NCBI GenBank assembly: GCA_020050835.1
Contig: JAGVKB010000067.1
Coordinates: 1 to 64,000 of the forward strand
Direction: 5' to 3'
Origin: Candidatus Obscuribacterales bacterium
GTDB lineage: Bacteria > Cyanobacteriota > Vampirovibrionia > Obscuribacterales > Obscuribacteraceae
DNA length: 64,000 nucleotides
The translations under genes were made by a program, and so were the position numbers. This document shows positions 1 to 9,978 of this stretch, in pieces; the stretch's first letter is position 1, and each line of letters starts with the position of its first letter. The notes under the pieces are model-generated. The model worked only from the letters and a program-made list of their open reading frames with translations. It ran no database searches and was not told the DNA's origin.

Positions 1-3000
1 CGTGATGTTCGCGGACATCGACTTGATAAAGAGCGAGGCTGAACTTGAAGTTGCATAGACACCCAGAGCCTGCACGTTCGCGTTGACAGTTATTGCAGCT
101 GCAAGCTCTGCTGCAATAGAGCTAAGCGTGTCCCCCGATTGCACGGTATAGCTGACCGCTTCTTGCCCGCCGGATAACGCGCTGTCGTGTACGGTTATCG
201 TCAGAATGTCTCCTGCTGTAACGCTTCCACCCACACGTGCCGTCTGCGATGTGGTCTTCTGCACGGCTGCACGATTCGAGGCGACATCATAGTTGTAGTA
301 ATACTGGCTCCCAAAAGGTCGCTGAACAGACCCGGAGCCTACTTGATCGGCAATCAACTGGCCAGCCAGATCGTATCCGAGGTTGTGAAACTGATTGTCT
401 CCATTTTGTTGCTGTTGCCAATTCGTGATCTCTCCAGCCGGGTTGTAGGCATAGTTGAATTGAGATAAGACCGCACCACTGGGGTTGAGATTGCTTATCT
501 GCATGAGGCGTTGATCGCCCATGTTGGGATAGTAGCTGTAATTGGTAGTCTGGCTGTTGGGGTAGGCAATAGAGGCAAGCCTAGTCGTCCCCTTGGAAGA
601 GCCAGGAGTATCGTCAACATATGCGTAGTTGAAGGTTCCGAGCGAGTTCTGTTCGGAAGTGATCCGGCTCATGGCATCGAAAGTCCAGGCAATAGAATTA
701 TTGCCGCCGTTGATCATGCGCTTGCTCGTCCGTCCCAATGCATCGTAGCTGTAACAGATTGGCGAATTCGAAATGACCGAGTTTGTCACTTGTGCCAACC
801 GTCCGCCACCACCCGCAGTCGCTGTAGTACTGCCAGTGCCAGTTGGATTTACTGAGACTGTGCTTCCTGCTGAGACTGTTATCATCGTGCCATTAGCAGT
901 GGCAGAGATTCCAGCTGCGCTCAATGTTGAGTTGCTGGTTATCGCAGTGGCAAGATGAGTTGCTACAAGTGCAGGCTGTCCGGCATCGCCTGACAGAACC
1001 GAATATGTTGGCATCGTGTATTGCCCACCACTTAGCGAGGAGTTTGTAAAGGTAATGCTAATGGTGTCGGTGGCGTTGGGTGTTTGTGGATAACCGCCGA
1101 TCCAGATGTAGGCTTTGTTAGTAAGGGTGGTGGCATAAGGATTATAACTGTTCGCAATCAGTCCCCAGCCGTTTGTTGTGCGCTTAGTCCTCGGGAATAG
1201 TGGATCATAGGCAATGGTTACCGGAGATGTAGCGTTCACGGCATTTGTGTAGCTTTTCTGCATCAATGTATCGTCGATGTTGTAAACAAAATGAGTTACC
1301 TGGCTCAACGCATCAGTCTCTGATTGCAGGCGTGGTGAATAGGGCACATAGACGTAGTTTATGCTGGTCTGATCGGCATAGACCTTTTCTATTATCCGAC
1401 CTTGAATGTCATGGTGCCATGATGTAGTCTGATTCTTCGGGTCGGTCAACGATGCCAGCGACCCGCAGCTGCACCAGCAATATTTTGTTTTCCTTCCTAA
1501 AGGGTCGGTTTCACAGACGAGTTGATCCATGGAGTTAAAGGAACGTTGCGTCCAACGACCGAGACGGTCTGAACTCATCACCGCATCTAGCCTTTCATAA
1601 ATCGTTTGCTCGGATGTGCCGTCCGGATAAGAGATCGAGGTACGTCGGTTGAGATCGTCGTAAGAATATGTCCGCGTGTATCCTTCCGAGTCAGTCTCTG
1701 TATTGACCAACCCGTAACCATAGAATGTAAAAGTGGTCACGTCCTGGCTGCCGGACAAAGGACCATCAACCTGAGTAAGATAGCCATTACTGTCATAGCT
1801 TCGGGTAGTTGTGTTGCCGTTGGCATCAGTTGTGGTTGTGAGCTCGGCGAATGGAGTGTTATATGCATACTGTGTTTGTTGCGCCGAGCCGTCGATGTAG
1901 AGAGTGACCCTATGCGGTGCCGAGGGATTGCCGTACTCCCAGTGACCGATCAAGAAATTGTCTGATACCTTTGTCTCGCGAACCTCCAACAGATCTATAT
2001 TGTTGGCAGCATATGTATAGGTGAACTGCCGGCCAATTGGGTCAATCGATTGCGTCATGTACCCCAATGTATTTCGCTGATAGTTCCAGGCTTGAACGAT
2101 GCCGTTTGTTGTGACGGCCAGGGTGATAGTTGTCGTAGCACCCATACTGGTTGATTTGGTGTACGTTGTCGTGTTTGGCGAATCGGATTTGATACTTACT
2201 ATGGGGCCTATTATGCCGTTCGGTCCAGTCCAGACAGCGCTCACAGAGATGCCTTGCAGCTGGGTATTGGCATTAATGGCCATTGCCAGCTCTTGCGCAA
2301 TTGTGGAAAGCGTGTCGCCTGTCTGAACGGTGTAACTGATTGCCTGCTGTCCGCCGGAAAGGCCTGAGTCAATAACGGTGATGGTAAGGACATTGCCGGC
2401 AGTTACACTCCCGCCCAGAGTTGCAGTTTCTGCTGGATTAGGACCGGCTGCGATAGTGATGGTTGCCGTGGGGCTACCTACAGGAGCCGATGCATACGCA
2501 GTAGAATTGATAGACCAAGACGTCAAAGTGATGACATTTGAGGCAGCAGCCGCACTGATTCCGAATGTAGAGATATACACGTCGGCATTGATTTTTGCTG
2601 CCAGACCGGCTGCGATGCTGGCTAAGGTATCGCCAGTCTGTACTGTGTACTGCACGGTTTCAGGAGGACCGATGAGCGCATCTGTGACCCTAATGCCAAC
2701 GATATTTCCCGGTGTAGCTGTTCCAGTAATTGTGGCAGTTGAGCGAAAGCCGCACCACTGTCGAGCGACTTGAGTGGGCTTATTGCTCGTGCCTACGAAA
2801 TTCTGCACTGATTCGCCCGGATAAGTGGTAACTACCGGGGACTCCAGGGGATTCCTGGACCAATTACCGACAGGCGCCTCAGAGTTTGTGGCAGATGCAA
2901 AAAGCCACCTGGTTGTTTTGCAGTGCTGATAGTTGTGGCTCGCAGGATCTGTAGGGTAAAGAGCTGTCGCTTCACGGTCCCAATAATATGTCGCCTTCTG

Positions 3001-5118
3001 CTCGCCTATCCAATTCTCAATCACGGCACTGCTTCCATCGGGATAAGTCACTCTCAGCCCCACGGGTGGATTGGCGCCGCCGCCGGACGGTGTGTACTTA
3101 TAGAAAGATGTAGACCCGTAGGGCGTGGTTAGCATGCTGATGAAAGTAGAGCTTGTGTCGTAGAAGAATTGAGACACATTGCCGGCAGCATCCGTAGTGG
3201 AAATCAATTTTGTAGTTGTCGAATCGTATGCGAAAGAAGCCGAGCGGCTAAAACCATCAGTAATACTGGCAACTTTATAAAAACCCACATTCCCTGGCGT
3301 GTTGGAAACGTATGCAAATGTGGTCGGCGAGTTGCTGCAAGCGTCGGTGACACCTGTGATTCGGTAGTTTGCATCGTAGGAAATTGTAGCCGCATTTCCT
3401 TGCGGATCCACAACCGACGTTAGATAAGTGTTGGTGCCGTCTGACAACGTAAAGTTTTCCACAGTGCCGTCCGGCCATTTCCGCTGGTAGGCACCTCCAC
3501 CCAGGTTAGCCATCAGGCATTGGGATGTTAGATTTGGAGTGGTGGCATACGGAAAGTTATATTTCTCGTATCCACCACCACGGACCCTGACTGTGACATT
3601 GTTTGAGCCATCGACTGTTAAGTAAGAAACCCAGTTGATATTCCAGTCGTAGCCAATGTTTGTAAAGGTGAACGTACCCGGCTGATTCCCCTGATTGAAG
3701 TTGTACTTGATTTCGATCTGCATGTCTGGCCCTGCCGGAGGTGTGTATCCAACCGGGTTGTCGGAAATGCCAAGGGAAGCATTCATACTAAATGCGGAAG
3801 CGGTGGCCATGCCGCAGGTAGGCCCGTCACCACCACCACCACCACCACTGCCACCACCATTTCCTCCACCGCCACCACCGCCACCACCGCCAGAGAGCTG
3901 TTGTTGCGGGCATGAACTCGTCATTGTGGGGTCTCTGGTAGTTGCCATTCCTTTGCCCCAGACCTTCTCGGCTTCCTCCTGACTTACGCTTTTCCAGCCA
4001 GGGAGGTGCTTCCCAGCTGGGATGAGGAAGTATCCATCGGATTGAGATTCGACAGCTTTCTTACTAACCCATAGGCTACCGGCTTCGTCAAATGTCGGAT
4101 CCTCTATTCGGTAACGGCCACTTTCTTCTGCGGTAATCGCGCCGAAGTGCCCGACTTTCCAATGCATGACGGCTGGTACGATGATTGCAGCCCCTGGCGA
4201 GCGCTTTGCTATCTGCAGTTTAAGACCTACCTGTCGAGACCAGTCTTGCAGCTGAGCAAGATTAGTTCCATGATTTGTAGAGGCTGCTGTTCTGATTGTC
4301 TCCCATACTTCAATAGGATGTTGTGGTGAGCTGAGTTTGGCAAGTGTATTGACTGCAAACGGCCCGCACTTAAATGCTATCTCCGGATGGTGAGTCATCG
4401 ACCAGAGCCCATCACGGGCTATCTTGACTCTTGCGTCCACTGATCCTGTAAGAGTTCTCCGACCGAGTTCGGCAAGGTGCTTCTTGAGACTGTTCATGAG
4501 GCCAAGCCGTGCTTCCAACATGAGCAAATGAGAGACTGCCTGATCGGCTACAGCCTTTCTATCAGGGCGTGTCTGAAATCTTGAGCTTTCCCAGGCAGAC
4601 TGCCAATATTCGAGCGCATTGGTAAGGTAGCCGGTCTCGAAGCACTGCTGCCCTAGATTTGCTTCCAGAGCAAGGCGCCAGCGCGACTTCGGATGCGCGG
4701 ACAAGAATGAGGTCAAGGCGGAGAAATCCTCGGGATCTTTTCGATTCTTGAATGCAAGTAATGCTTGCGCTAGCGCTCGATTTTCCGCGGGCACGACTCT
4801 GTCGTCCATCGGGACGAGTGGCTCAAAGAAAATACGCGAGTTGAAGATTTCTAGATCGGTGGGATTGTTTGTAAAGACCGTTGCCCGAACGACTGGCTTT
4901 GTCAACTCCGTCGGGCTCGGCCTGGTAAACGGTTTTGCTGAGTGGCGCTTGGATGTACCGGCGGTCTTACCTGTCCGGGAATGGGGCTGATTATTGGTTG
5001 CCGGCGTTGCCGCCATTGCCATAGGAGCAGGACCGGCAGTTATGATGAGCGATAAAATGATCACCCACGTGAAGGCGCGGTACAAATTGATATAAGCCAG
5101 TCTCTGGAGATATGTCAT
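1..5118 (-). CDS. Giant YD/RHS-repeat protein with N-terminal C39-like peptidase domain (C-terminus off the window)
   Basis: The reading frame is open from an ATG at 5118 to base 1 (1706 codons, no stop), so the C-terminus lies outside the window. An N-terminal hydrophobic stretch suggests export. Residues about 245-365 look like a C39/papain-like peptidase domain: Cys251 in KCGPFA, His324 in VGHFGAI and Asp340 in EDPTF form a plausible triad. A glycine-rich linker follows (about residues 409-429). The rest consists of YD/RHS-type repeats (for example TRTYSYDDLNRRTS) interrupted by four related inserted modules containing a LysM-like phrase (YTVQTGDTL). RHS proteins usually form a shell around a C-terminal toxin or act as large surface polymers; the missing C-terminus would tell which. 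It starts 21 nt after the stop of the gene at 5140, so the two are probably co-transcribed. Confidence 0.85.
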   Translation of the reverse strand, partial: MTYLQRLAYINLYRAFTWVIILSLIITAGPAPMAMAATPATNNQPHSRTGKTAGTSKRHSAKPFTRPSPTELTKPVVRATVFTNNPTDLEIFNSRIFFEPLVPMDDRVVPAENRALAQALLAFKNRKDPEDFSALTSFLSAHPKSRWRLALEANLGQQCFETGYLTNALEYWQSAWESSRFQTRPDRKAVADQAVSHLLMLEARLGLMNSLKKHLAELGRRTLTGSVDARVKIARDGLWSMTHHPEIAFKCGPFAVNTLAKLSSPQHPIEVWETIRTAASTNHGTNLAQLQDWSRQVGLKLQIAKRSPGAAIIVPAVMHWKVGHFGAITAEESGRYRIEDPTFDEAGSLWVSKKAVESQSDGYFLIPAGKHLPGWKSVSQEEAEKVWGKGMATTRDPTMTSSCPQQQLSGGGGGGGGGGNGGGSGGGGGGDGPTCGMATASAFSMNASLGISDNPVGYTPPAGPDMQIEIKYNFNQGNQPGTFTFTNIGYDWNINWVSYLTVDGSNNVTVRVRGGGYEKYNFPYATTPNLTSQCLMANLGGGAYQRKWPDGTVENFTLSDGTNTYLTSVVDPQGNAATISYDANYRITGVTDACSNSPTTFAYVSNTPGNVGFYKVASITDGFSRSASFAYDSTTTKLISTTDAAGNVSQFFYDTSSTFISMLTTPYGSTSFYKYTPSGGGANPPVGLRVTYPDGSSAVIENWIGEQKATYYWDREATALYPTDPASHNYQHCKTTRWLFASATNSEAPVGNWSRNPLESPVVTTYPGESVQNFVGTSNKPTQVARQWCGFRSTATITGTATPGNIVGIRVTDALIGPPETVQYTVQTGDTLASIAAGLAAKINADVYISTFGISAAAASNVITLTSWSINSTAYASAPVGSPTATITIAAGPNPAETATLGGSVTAGNVLTITVIDSGLSGGQQAISYTVQTGDTLSTIAQELAMAINANTQLQGISVSAVWTGPNGIIGPIVSIKSDSPNTTTYTKSTSMGATTTITLAVTTNGIVQAWNYQRNTLGYMTQSIDPIGRQFTYTYAANNIDLLEVRETKVSDNFLIGHWEYGNPSAPHRVTLYIDGSAQQTQYAYNTPFAELTTTTDANGNTTTRSYDSNGYLTQVDGPLSGSQDVTTFTFYGYGLVNTETDSEGYTRTYSYDDLNRRTSISYPDGTSEQTIYERLDAVMSSDRLGRWTQRSFNSMDQLVCETDPLGRKTKYCWCSCGSLASLTDPKNQTTSWHHDIQGRIIEKVYADQTSINYVYVPYSPRLQSETDALSQVTHFVYNIDDTLMQKSYTNAVNATSPVTIAYDPLFPRTKRTTNGWGLIANSYNPYATTLTNKAYIWIGGYPQTPNATDTISITFTNSSLSGGQYTMPTYSVLSGDAGQPALVATHLATAITSNSTLSAAGISATANGTMITVSAGSTVSVNPTGTGSTTATAGGGGRLAQVTNSVISNSPICYSYDALGRTSKRMINGGNNSIAWTFDAMSRITSEQNSLGTFNYAYVDDTPGSSKGTTRLASIAYPNSQTTNYSYYPNMGDQRLMQISNLNPSGAVLSQFNYAYNPAGEITNWQQQQNGDNQFHNLGYDLAGQLIADQVGSGSVQRPFGSQYYYNYDVASNRAAVQKTTSQTARVGGSVTAGDILTITVHDSALSGGQEAVSYTVQSGDTLSSIAAELAAAITVNANVQALGVYATSSSASLFIKSMSANIT

Positions 5119-5139
5119 GGCTGTGTCCTATTTGCACGC

Positions 5140-6492
5140 TTACTGAGTGGGAGTGGGCAATTCTAGATTTATGCTTGGTGCGGTAGTATCACCAGGGTTA
5201 GGGGCCGGCCATTGACTAGAATCAAGGGTGTACGTTTCGCTGGTCACGCTGCTTTGAACTCCGTTCTTAATCGAAATGGCTTTTAGCGTCTGACTGTAAG
5301 TCACGTTCATTGGACAGCCCGTATACACCGGGGAGCTGCTCGACGGTGTCGTTCCGTCTCTGGTTATGAACGTTGTTGAGCCGGGTTGAGATGAGACTAC
5401 AACTTGCGTTGGTCCAGGCAAGGTTCCACCAGGGACGCTGATAATAGGTGCTGCAGGGCCTTGTTCCAACACTCGGTATTTCTGTAGGAAATAAGTTTCG
5501 ATGGCATTGCGCTGGCTTGCAGAAAGCGCAGACGAGTACACAAGTATCTCTGCGAGGTTGCCCTCATAGTAACTTCCTCCAGTCCCTGCCCTTCCAATCG
5601 AGTTGGTATAGCGTGTGAGATTTGGAATTGTAGGCATCGAGGAGTTTGCACTTCCCGGCAGTCCGTTCAAGTAGCATGTAGCAGTGTTGACCGATTGAAC
5701 CGCATCAAGTACTTGAATTGCACCAGCCGTCAAGGCGCTGGGTGATTGGGCGGAGCTGCTGGACGGGCCGTTGTAGGACCAGAATTCACCATATGAACCG
5801 GAGTTAGCCACCCGAAATAGTAGATTGATTGATAAGCCAGCGCTACCAATGTCTATCATTCTTGCGCCGCTGGTAACAGTTGTTGGCTTAGTTACTACAA
5901 ACATGCTACTGCCGTTAAGAATGGCGAAGTCCGACGCTAATGACAGAAATTGCGAGGTTCCGTTGAAGTTTATTGCCGGCATGCCGTTCATGCCCGAATT
6001 TAGGAAAGTCGGCCTGCTGTCCGCATCCGCTACAGCATTATTACTGTTGCCGGATAAGTCGTACCATTGCAGAACCTGCGAAGGTACTCCACCAGCAGTC
6101 TTTACTCCCAGACCAGCTCGTAATCTGAGACTCAATCCACTCTGAAGGACTGGTGTCAGTGCGGGGTCCACGTCCAGATAGACTGTTGTCACCGGGCTAT
6201 ATAGTCCGGACGAATAGGCTACGGCATTAACCTGCGTGGGGTCGTCCACGTAGAATGGTGCGACATATTGGGTAGACGCGGTGGTGGGTACCGTACCGTC
6301 TATTGTGTAGTATATGGTTCCAGAAGCTGCCGTAATTGTTACTTTCTGCTCGCTGGTGAAGGAACCAGTGGCAGGAGAAATGTTAGGTGCATTCACGGCA
6401 TGTGCTGGTGCTGCTACGACAAAGGCTAAAATTATCAGTCCCACCGTTTCCAGCCACAGTCGCTCTTTTGTTCTAGCCAAAGTTGATTGCAT
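5140..6492 (-). CDS. Secreted LamG-like lectin protein with two chitobiase-type C-terminal domains
   Basis: A 450-residue protein with a signal peptide (charged start, hydrophobic core at about 15-30, cleavage after AHA near 33). Residues about 36-105 and 350-425 carry the chitobiase/hexosaminidase C-terminal beta-sandwich signature (GTIYYTIDGTVPT; STTFITRDGTTPSSSSP). Between them, about 113-330, is a concanavalin/LamG-like fold with the typical phrases WYDLSGNSNNA and PAINFNGTSQFLSL and a final ILVYSSALSASQRNAIE helix. These domains bind glycans or mediate adhesion; no catalytic motif is visible. It is the middle gene of three minus-strand genes for exported proteins (51 nt after the propeller gene, 21 nt before the RHS gene). 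Confidence 0.8.
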   Translation of the reverse strand: MQSTLARTKERLWLETVGLIILAFVVAAPAHAVNAPNISPATGSFTSEQKVTITAASGTIYYTIDGTVPTTASTQYVAPFYVDDPTQVNAVAYSSGLYSPVTTVYLDVDPALTPVLQSGLSLRLRAGLGVKTAGGVPSQVLQWYDLSGNSNNAVADADSRPTFLNSGMNGMPAINFNGTSQFLSLASDFAILNGSSMFVVTKPTTVTSGARMIDIGSAGLSINLLFRVANSGSYGEFWSYNGPSSSSAQSPSALTAGAIQVLDAVQSVNTATCYLNGLPGSANSSMPTIPNLTRYTNSIGRAGTGGSYYEGNLAEILVYSSALSASQRNAIETYFLQKYRVLEQGPAAPIISVPGGTLPGPTQVVVSSQPGSTTFITRDGTTPSSSSPVYTGCPMNVTYSQTLKAISIKNGVQSSVTSETYTLDSSQWPAPNPGDTTAPSINLELPTPTQ

Positions 6493-6543
6493 TTCGAATT
6501 CTCTGTTGGGTGCAATTGCGCTTTTATGCCCGTAACTGCTCTT

Positions 6544-8700
6544 CTAGAAGTGAGTTAGGGTCATCACACCCATGTATGCGGACAATGCGCTGCCCGTGAG
6601 AGTGGTGATATGAATGTGTGGCTGGCAAGTGGCGGAGCCGCTTGGAAGGTTGGTTGTGCGAGTATCGACCAATTTGCCATTGATGTAGAATTTGACACTC
6701 GAAAGATTTGAGGCATCAATTGTTAAAACGTCCGGTTGACTCGCAGTGATGGACACGCCGGTATCAACAACTGTGTTGACACTGCTGGAGCTGGATGTGT
6801 AAGTATTCCAATGCGTGTCGGAAGCATTTGTCGAGTACCGAAATGCCAGAATATTAGGCGATGGCGTATCGGTAGTATGAACGGCAACGGAATTTGGAAT
6901 GAGTCCTACCCATACCCGGCAGTTTGTTGTACGGTTGACGGACATTACAGTTGTGAATACCGGCTGACAAGCATAGTTAGCGATATCGGCGTTGGTAGGT
7001 GCCTTCTGGGAATTTTCGCCTCCGCTCAATCCGGATGTCGTTACCGTGGACAGCGAGTACACGTTGCCGTCAGTGCCTGTCTGCGCGGCGTAAGTACCAC
7101 TTGTGAGCAAGGTATTTGCGAAGCCGACTGAGGAAATGTTGCCGTTAATCACGGCAGGGAACCACTGCCTCCTGGTCTGTGTATTAATACCGCCGCTGAT
7201 ATTGATACCTGTTGCTGCTCTGGTAACGGTTATGAAATTACCGGCGGTGATTGAATTCAGAATTGGTGTCGTGCCACCTGTTGTATAGCGCCAGGAGCCC
7301 ACCTTGTTGGTGCTCTGCTCCGTGAGCCACAAGTTGCCGTCGGGTCCGATGCAAATGAGGCTGGCTCCGGCCCCGCCCGATGGGAGTGTGTACTCGCTGA
7401 CGGTGCCGGTGGTTGTTACTGACGCTACGCGATCTGTAGCATTCTCGCAGACCCACAAGTTGCCGTCAGGTCCAGCACAGATTCCGTAAGGGGTACTACT
7501 TGCGGTAGGCACTGCGTACTCGACCATGGTACCGGATGTAGTCATCTTGCCTACATTGTTGGCTGCAGCTTCCGTAAACCACAGATTGCCATCCGGACCG
7601 GTGCAGATGTAGTAGGGGCTCGATGAGCTTGTCGTTACTGTGTATTCAGTAATAGTTCCTGTCAGCGTTATCTTGCCAATTTTGTTTCCATTCGTTTCAG
7701 TGAACCAAAGATTTCCATCTGGTCCAGCGCAAATTCCCCTCGGTTGCGAACTGGATGTGCTGATCGCATATTCAGTGAAAGTGCCGGATACCGTAACAAC
7801 ACCAATTTTGTTTCCACTACTTTCCGTAAACCACAAGTTACCGTCAGGACCAGTACAAATACCAAGAGGTGCAGAGCTACCCGTGGGCACCGTATACTCA
7901 GTGAAGCTACCACCAGTAGTGCATTTGGCAATTTTGTTTCCAGCCTGTTCGGTAAACCACAGATTACCGTCGGGTCCTGCACAGATTCCGCTAGGCGTAG
8001 AGCTACCTGTGGGCACCGTGTACTCAGTGAACGTACCAGTCGGTGTAAGTTTGCCTATTTTGTTTTGAGCGCTCTCTGTAAACCACACATTGCCGTCAGG
8101 TCCGGCGCAAGTGCCAAGCGGAGTGCTTGAACCAGTGGGAACTGTGTATTCCAGACCGCTGGTAGCTGGTACGAGGGTACGATCGAAGGGAAGCGGCTGC
8201 AATAATCCATTGGCTGGGACAATCACGTTCGGTACTGTCGCGGCTGTACTACCGGCTGTCTGTGCGTTTGGCGAACCACCACCTCCTCCGCCACCGTTCG
8301 ATGCCGAAGTGACTATTCCCTGGGCATTCACGCCTATGCTCGCGTTAGTGTATGTGCCGGGGGTGACCCCGGAGTTGGGCAGATTTACGTTTACCTTTAC
8401 TTGACCTGGCGTAGAGGTATCAACAACGGTGGCAGTGCCGTTGGTCAGCTGCCGGCTGTTGGGAACGCTCGATGTTTCGTCGGTCACCGTGACAGGGGTA
8501 CTGGCAGTTCCTGTACACTCTTGCGCGATTGCGTCGCAGACTGAGCTAGTGAACCAGAGAGTCATAACGAGTGTTGAAAATAGAGCACCATACATCAGTC
8601 TCTTCCGAATTCCTTCAGCAGTGTCTATCCTTTTTCTTGCTATATTACTGTTCCAGCTGTTTGTCACAATTGATAGACGAGCGCCTTTTATATACGCCAT
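6544..8700 (-). CDS. Secreted protein: tail-fibre-like N-terminus plus seven-bladed Vgb/NHL-type propeller
   Basis: A 718-residue protein. Residues about 36-60 form a signal/anchor helix. Residues 110-140 carry the phrase VTPGTYTNASIGVNAQGIV followed by a Gly run, typical of phage tail-fibre stalks. From about 181 to 475 there are seven near-identical repeats of about 42 residues, each with GPDGNLWFTE and NKIGK; this is the streptogramin-lyase (Vgb)/NHL propeller pattern, here used structurally because no lyase residues can be assigned with confidence. The C-terminal 190 residues look like a beta-rich receptor-binding or lectin module. An AGAGGTGGG ribosome site lies 8 nt before the ATG at 8700. 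It is first in the three-gene surface operon and divergent from the sigma-factor gene. Confidence 0.75.
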   Translation of the reverse strand: MAYIKGARLSIVTNSWNSNIARKRIDTAEGIRKRLMYGALFSTLVMTLWFTSSVCDAIAQECTGTASTPVTVTDETSSVPNSRQLTNGTATVVDTSTPGQVKVNVNLPNSGVTPGTYTNASIGVNAQGIVTSASNGGGGGGGSPNAQTAGSTAATVPNVIVPANGLLQPLPFDRTLVPATSGLEYTVPTGSSTPLGTCAGPDGNVWFTESAQNKIGKLTPTGTFTEYTVPTGSSTPSGICAGPDGNLWFTEQAGNKIAKCTTGGSFTEYTVPTGSSAPLGICTGPDGNLWFTESSGNKIGVVTVSGTFTEYAISTSSSQPRGICAGPDGNLWFTETNGNKIGKITLTGTITEYTVTTSSSSPYYICTGPDGNLWFTEAAANNVGKMTTSGTMVEYAVPTASSTPYGICAGPDGNLWVCENATDRVASVTTTGTVSEYTLPSGGAGASLICIGPDGNLWLTEQSTNKVGSWRYTTGGTTPILNSITAGNFITVTRAATGINISGGINTQTRRQWFPAVINGNISSVGFANTLLTSGTYAAQTGTDGNVYSLSTVTTSGLSGGENSQKAPTNADIANYACQPVFTTVMSVNRTTNCRVWVGLIPNSVAVHTTDTPSPNILAFRYSTNASDTHWNTYTSSSSSVNTVVDTGVSITASQPDVLTIDASNLSSVKFYINGKLVDTRTTNLPSGSATCQPHIHITTLTGSALSAYMGVMTLTHF

Positions 8701-9462
8701 GATTTAACCCACCTCTTGCCGGGTTCCAGACACGAAAAATTGTTTCTGCTGTCGCACCAGCAGTTGGGCTAGCAGGGAGACCAAAGGGGCATTACTGTGC
8801 TTATTCTTGCAGTTGTTTTGTCCGACAAACTTGTTATGTTTGCTACGGTTTCCAGTCACCTAATCGCGCACACAAGGGAAATTACCAATCTAGAGATAAC
8901 GGGTTACCGTAGCAATGTCACAGCAAAAGTTCGTGCATTTTAGCGAACACGCATAAGTCCATCGAAGCAGAACAGCGTGTTACTGTAAACCAGCAAAGTG
9001 TAGTCCAAACTACCTTATTTAGCTTAGCTTGAAAATTGCAGCCGATAGTGTTAACAAACTTGAACGGAATTGCACCTGATCAGAACTCTATATAACATCA
9101 ATCGTGTCCTTTACTCTCCTCCGGCTAAGCGCCCAGAATCGTTAAATGCGTTCGCAAGGACATTCATAGCTTTCTTTACTCGCGTCCGATTGAAGTTTCA
9201 TCGCTTGTGCGCCAACTCTCTCTAGTCCAATCGCTATGCATTTTTTCGCTCCTACCATATGTGGAGCGCAATGTTTTTAGCTTTTCCGCAAAGCAGGTCA
9301 CTTGAGTCCGCCTCCTTTTCTACTGTCGCATGCGCGGCGCCACCGCCTCCAGCCTCTGGATTTGACAGCTCGTTGACTCAATTTTTAGTCGGCGGAGCCA
9401 CGCATGCATGCCTCTCTTTCGAAGGCGAACACGAGATCGCTCGTTATCGGAGGTATTAACTT
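8701..9462. other. Divergent intergenic region between surface operon and sigma factor
   Basis: No credible gene on either strand. The region must hold the promoters for the surface operon (minus) and the sigma-factor gene (plus). I could not identify a clear -35/-10 pair. Open frames inside it lack a ribosome site and have no recognisable domain. Confidence 0.5.
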
Positions 9463-9978
9463 ATGGATGGAACCCTACAGTCAAACAGAGTTATATTGAT
9501 GCTGGCTCCTCGGATTATCAGGTTGACCAAGCGGCTTATGCTCAATCATTTAGACGCAGAGGATGTCGCTCAAAATGCGCTGCTAAAGCTTCTAAACAAT
9601 CCGCAGAGCATTCCTGCCAGGGTTAAATCCGCATGGATATGGTCAGTTGTTCGCAATGCAATCTCTGATTTCTATCGGCAAGTTGCAACTGAGAGAAAGT
9701 ATTTGGATAGCAGCGTCTGTGAATTTCACGAAGGTATATACATAGCTCCTGCTAAATCTCCATTACAAAGAATGGAGTCCGATCCATTTCTGTCTCAACA
9801 GATCGAAAATGCTATCAATTCACTCTCGGATTTGCTTCGAGAATCCCTCGTCATGCATCTCGGTGGGTACAATTATTGTGAGATTGCGGACAGGACAAAC
9901 GTCTCGATTGGCACTGTGAAATCACGGCTTCACCACGCGAAGAGGAAGGCGCAAGCCTCTCTGATAGCCTATCGCTGA
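9463..9978 (+). CDS. ECF-type RNA polymerase sigma factor
   Basis: A 171-residue protein. Region 2 is visible at about residues 15-55 (LDAEDVAQNALLKLL; WIWSVVRNAISDFYR), and region 4 at about 120-165 with the helix-turn-helix YCEIADRTNVSIGTVKSRLHHAKRKA. Length and layout fit the sigma-70 family ECF group, which directs RNA polymerase to a small regulon. GGAGGT lies 8 nt before the ATG. No anti-sigma gene follows. It faces the exported RHS/propeller operon across 760 bp, so control of that operon is plausible, but no promoter motif supports it yet. Confidence 0.85.
   Translation: MDGTLQSNRVILMLAPRIIRLTKRLMLNHLDAEDVAQNALLKLLNNPQSIPARVKSAWIWSVVRNAISDFYRQVATERKYLDSSVCEFHEGIYIAPAKSPLQRMESDPFLSQQIENAINSLSDLLRESLVMHLGGYNYCEIADRTNVSIGTVKSRLHHAKRKAQASLIAYR

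Noticed and set aside
3830-3895. GGT/CCA-rich tract taken as a possible microsatellite or CRISPR-like repeat
   Set aside because: It is the coding sequence of a glycine linker in the RHS protein; no spacer-repeat order is present. I see no CRISPR array in the window.
7280-8160. Tandem DNA repeats taken as a non-coding satellite
   Set aside because: The period of about 126 bp matches the 42-residue blades of the propeller and keeps the reading frame.
9259-9459. A 66-codon frame just upstream of the sigma factor
   Set aside because: No ribosome site or domain; it ends inside the ribosome-binding region of the sigma gene.
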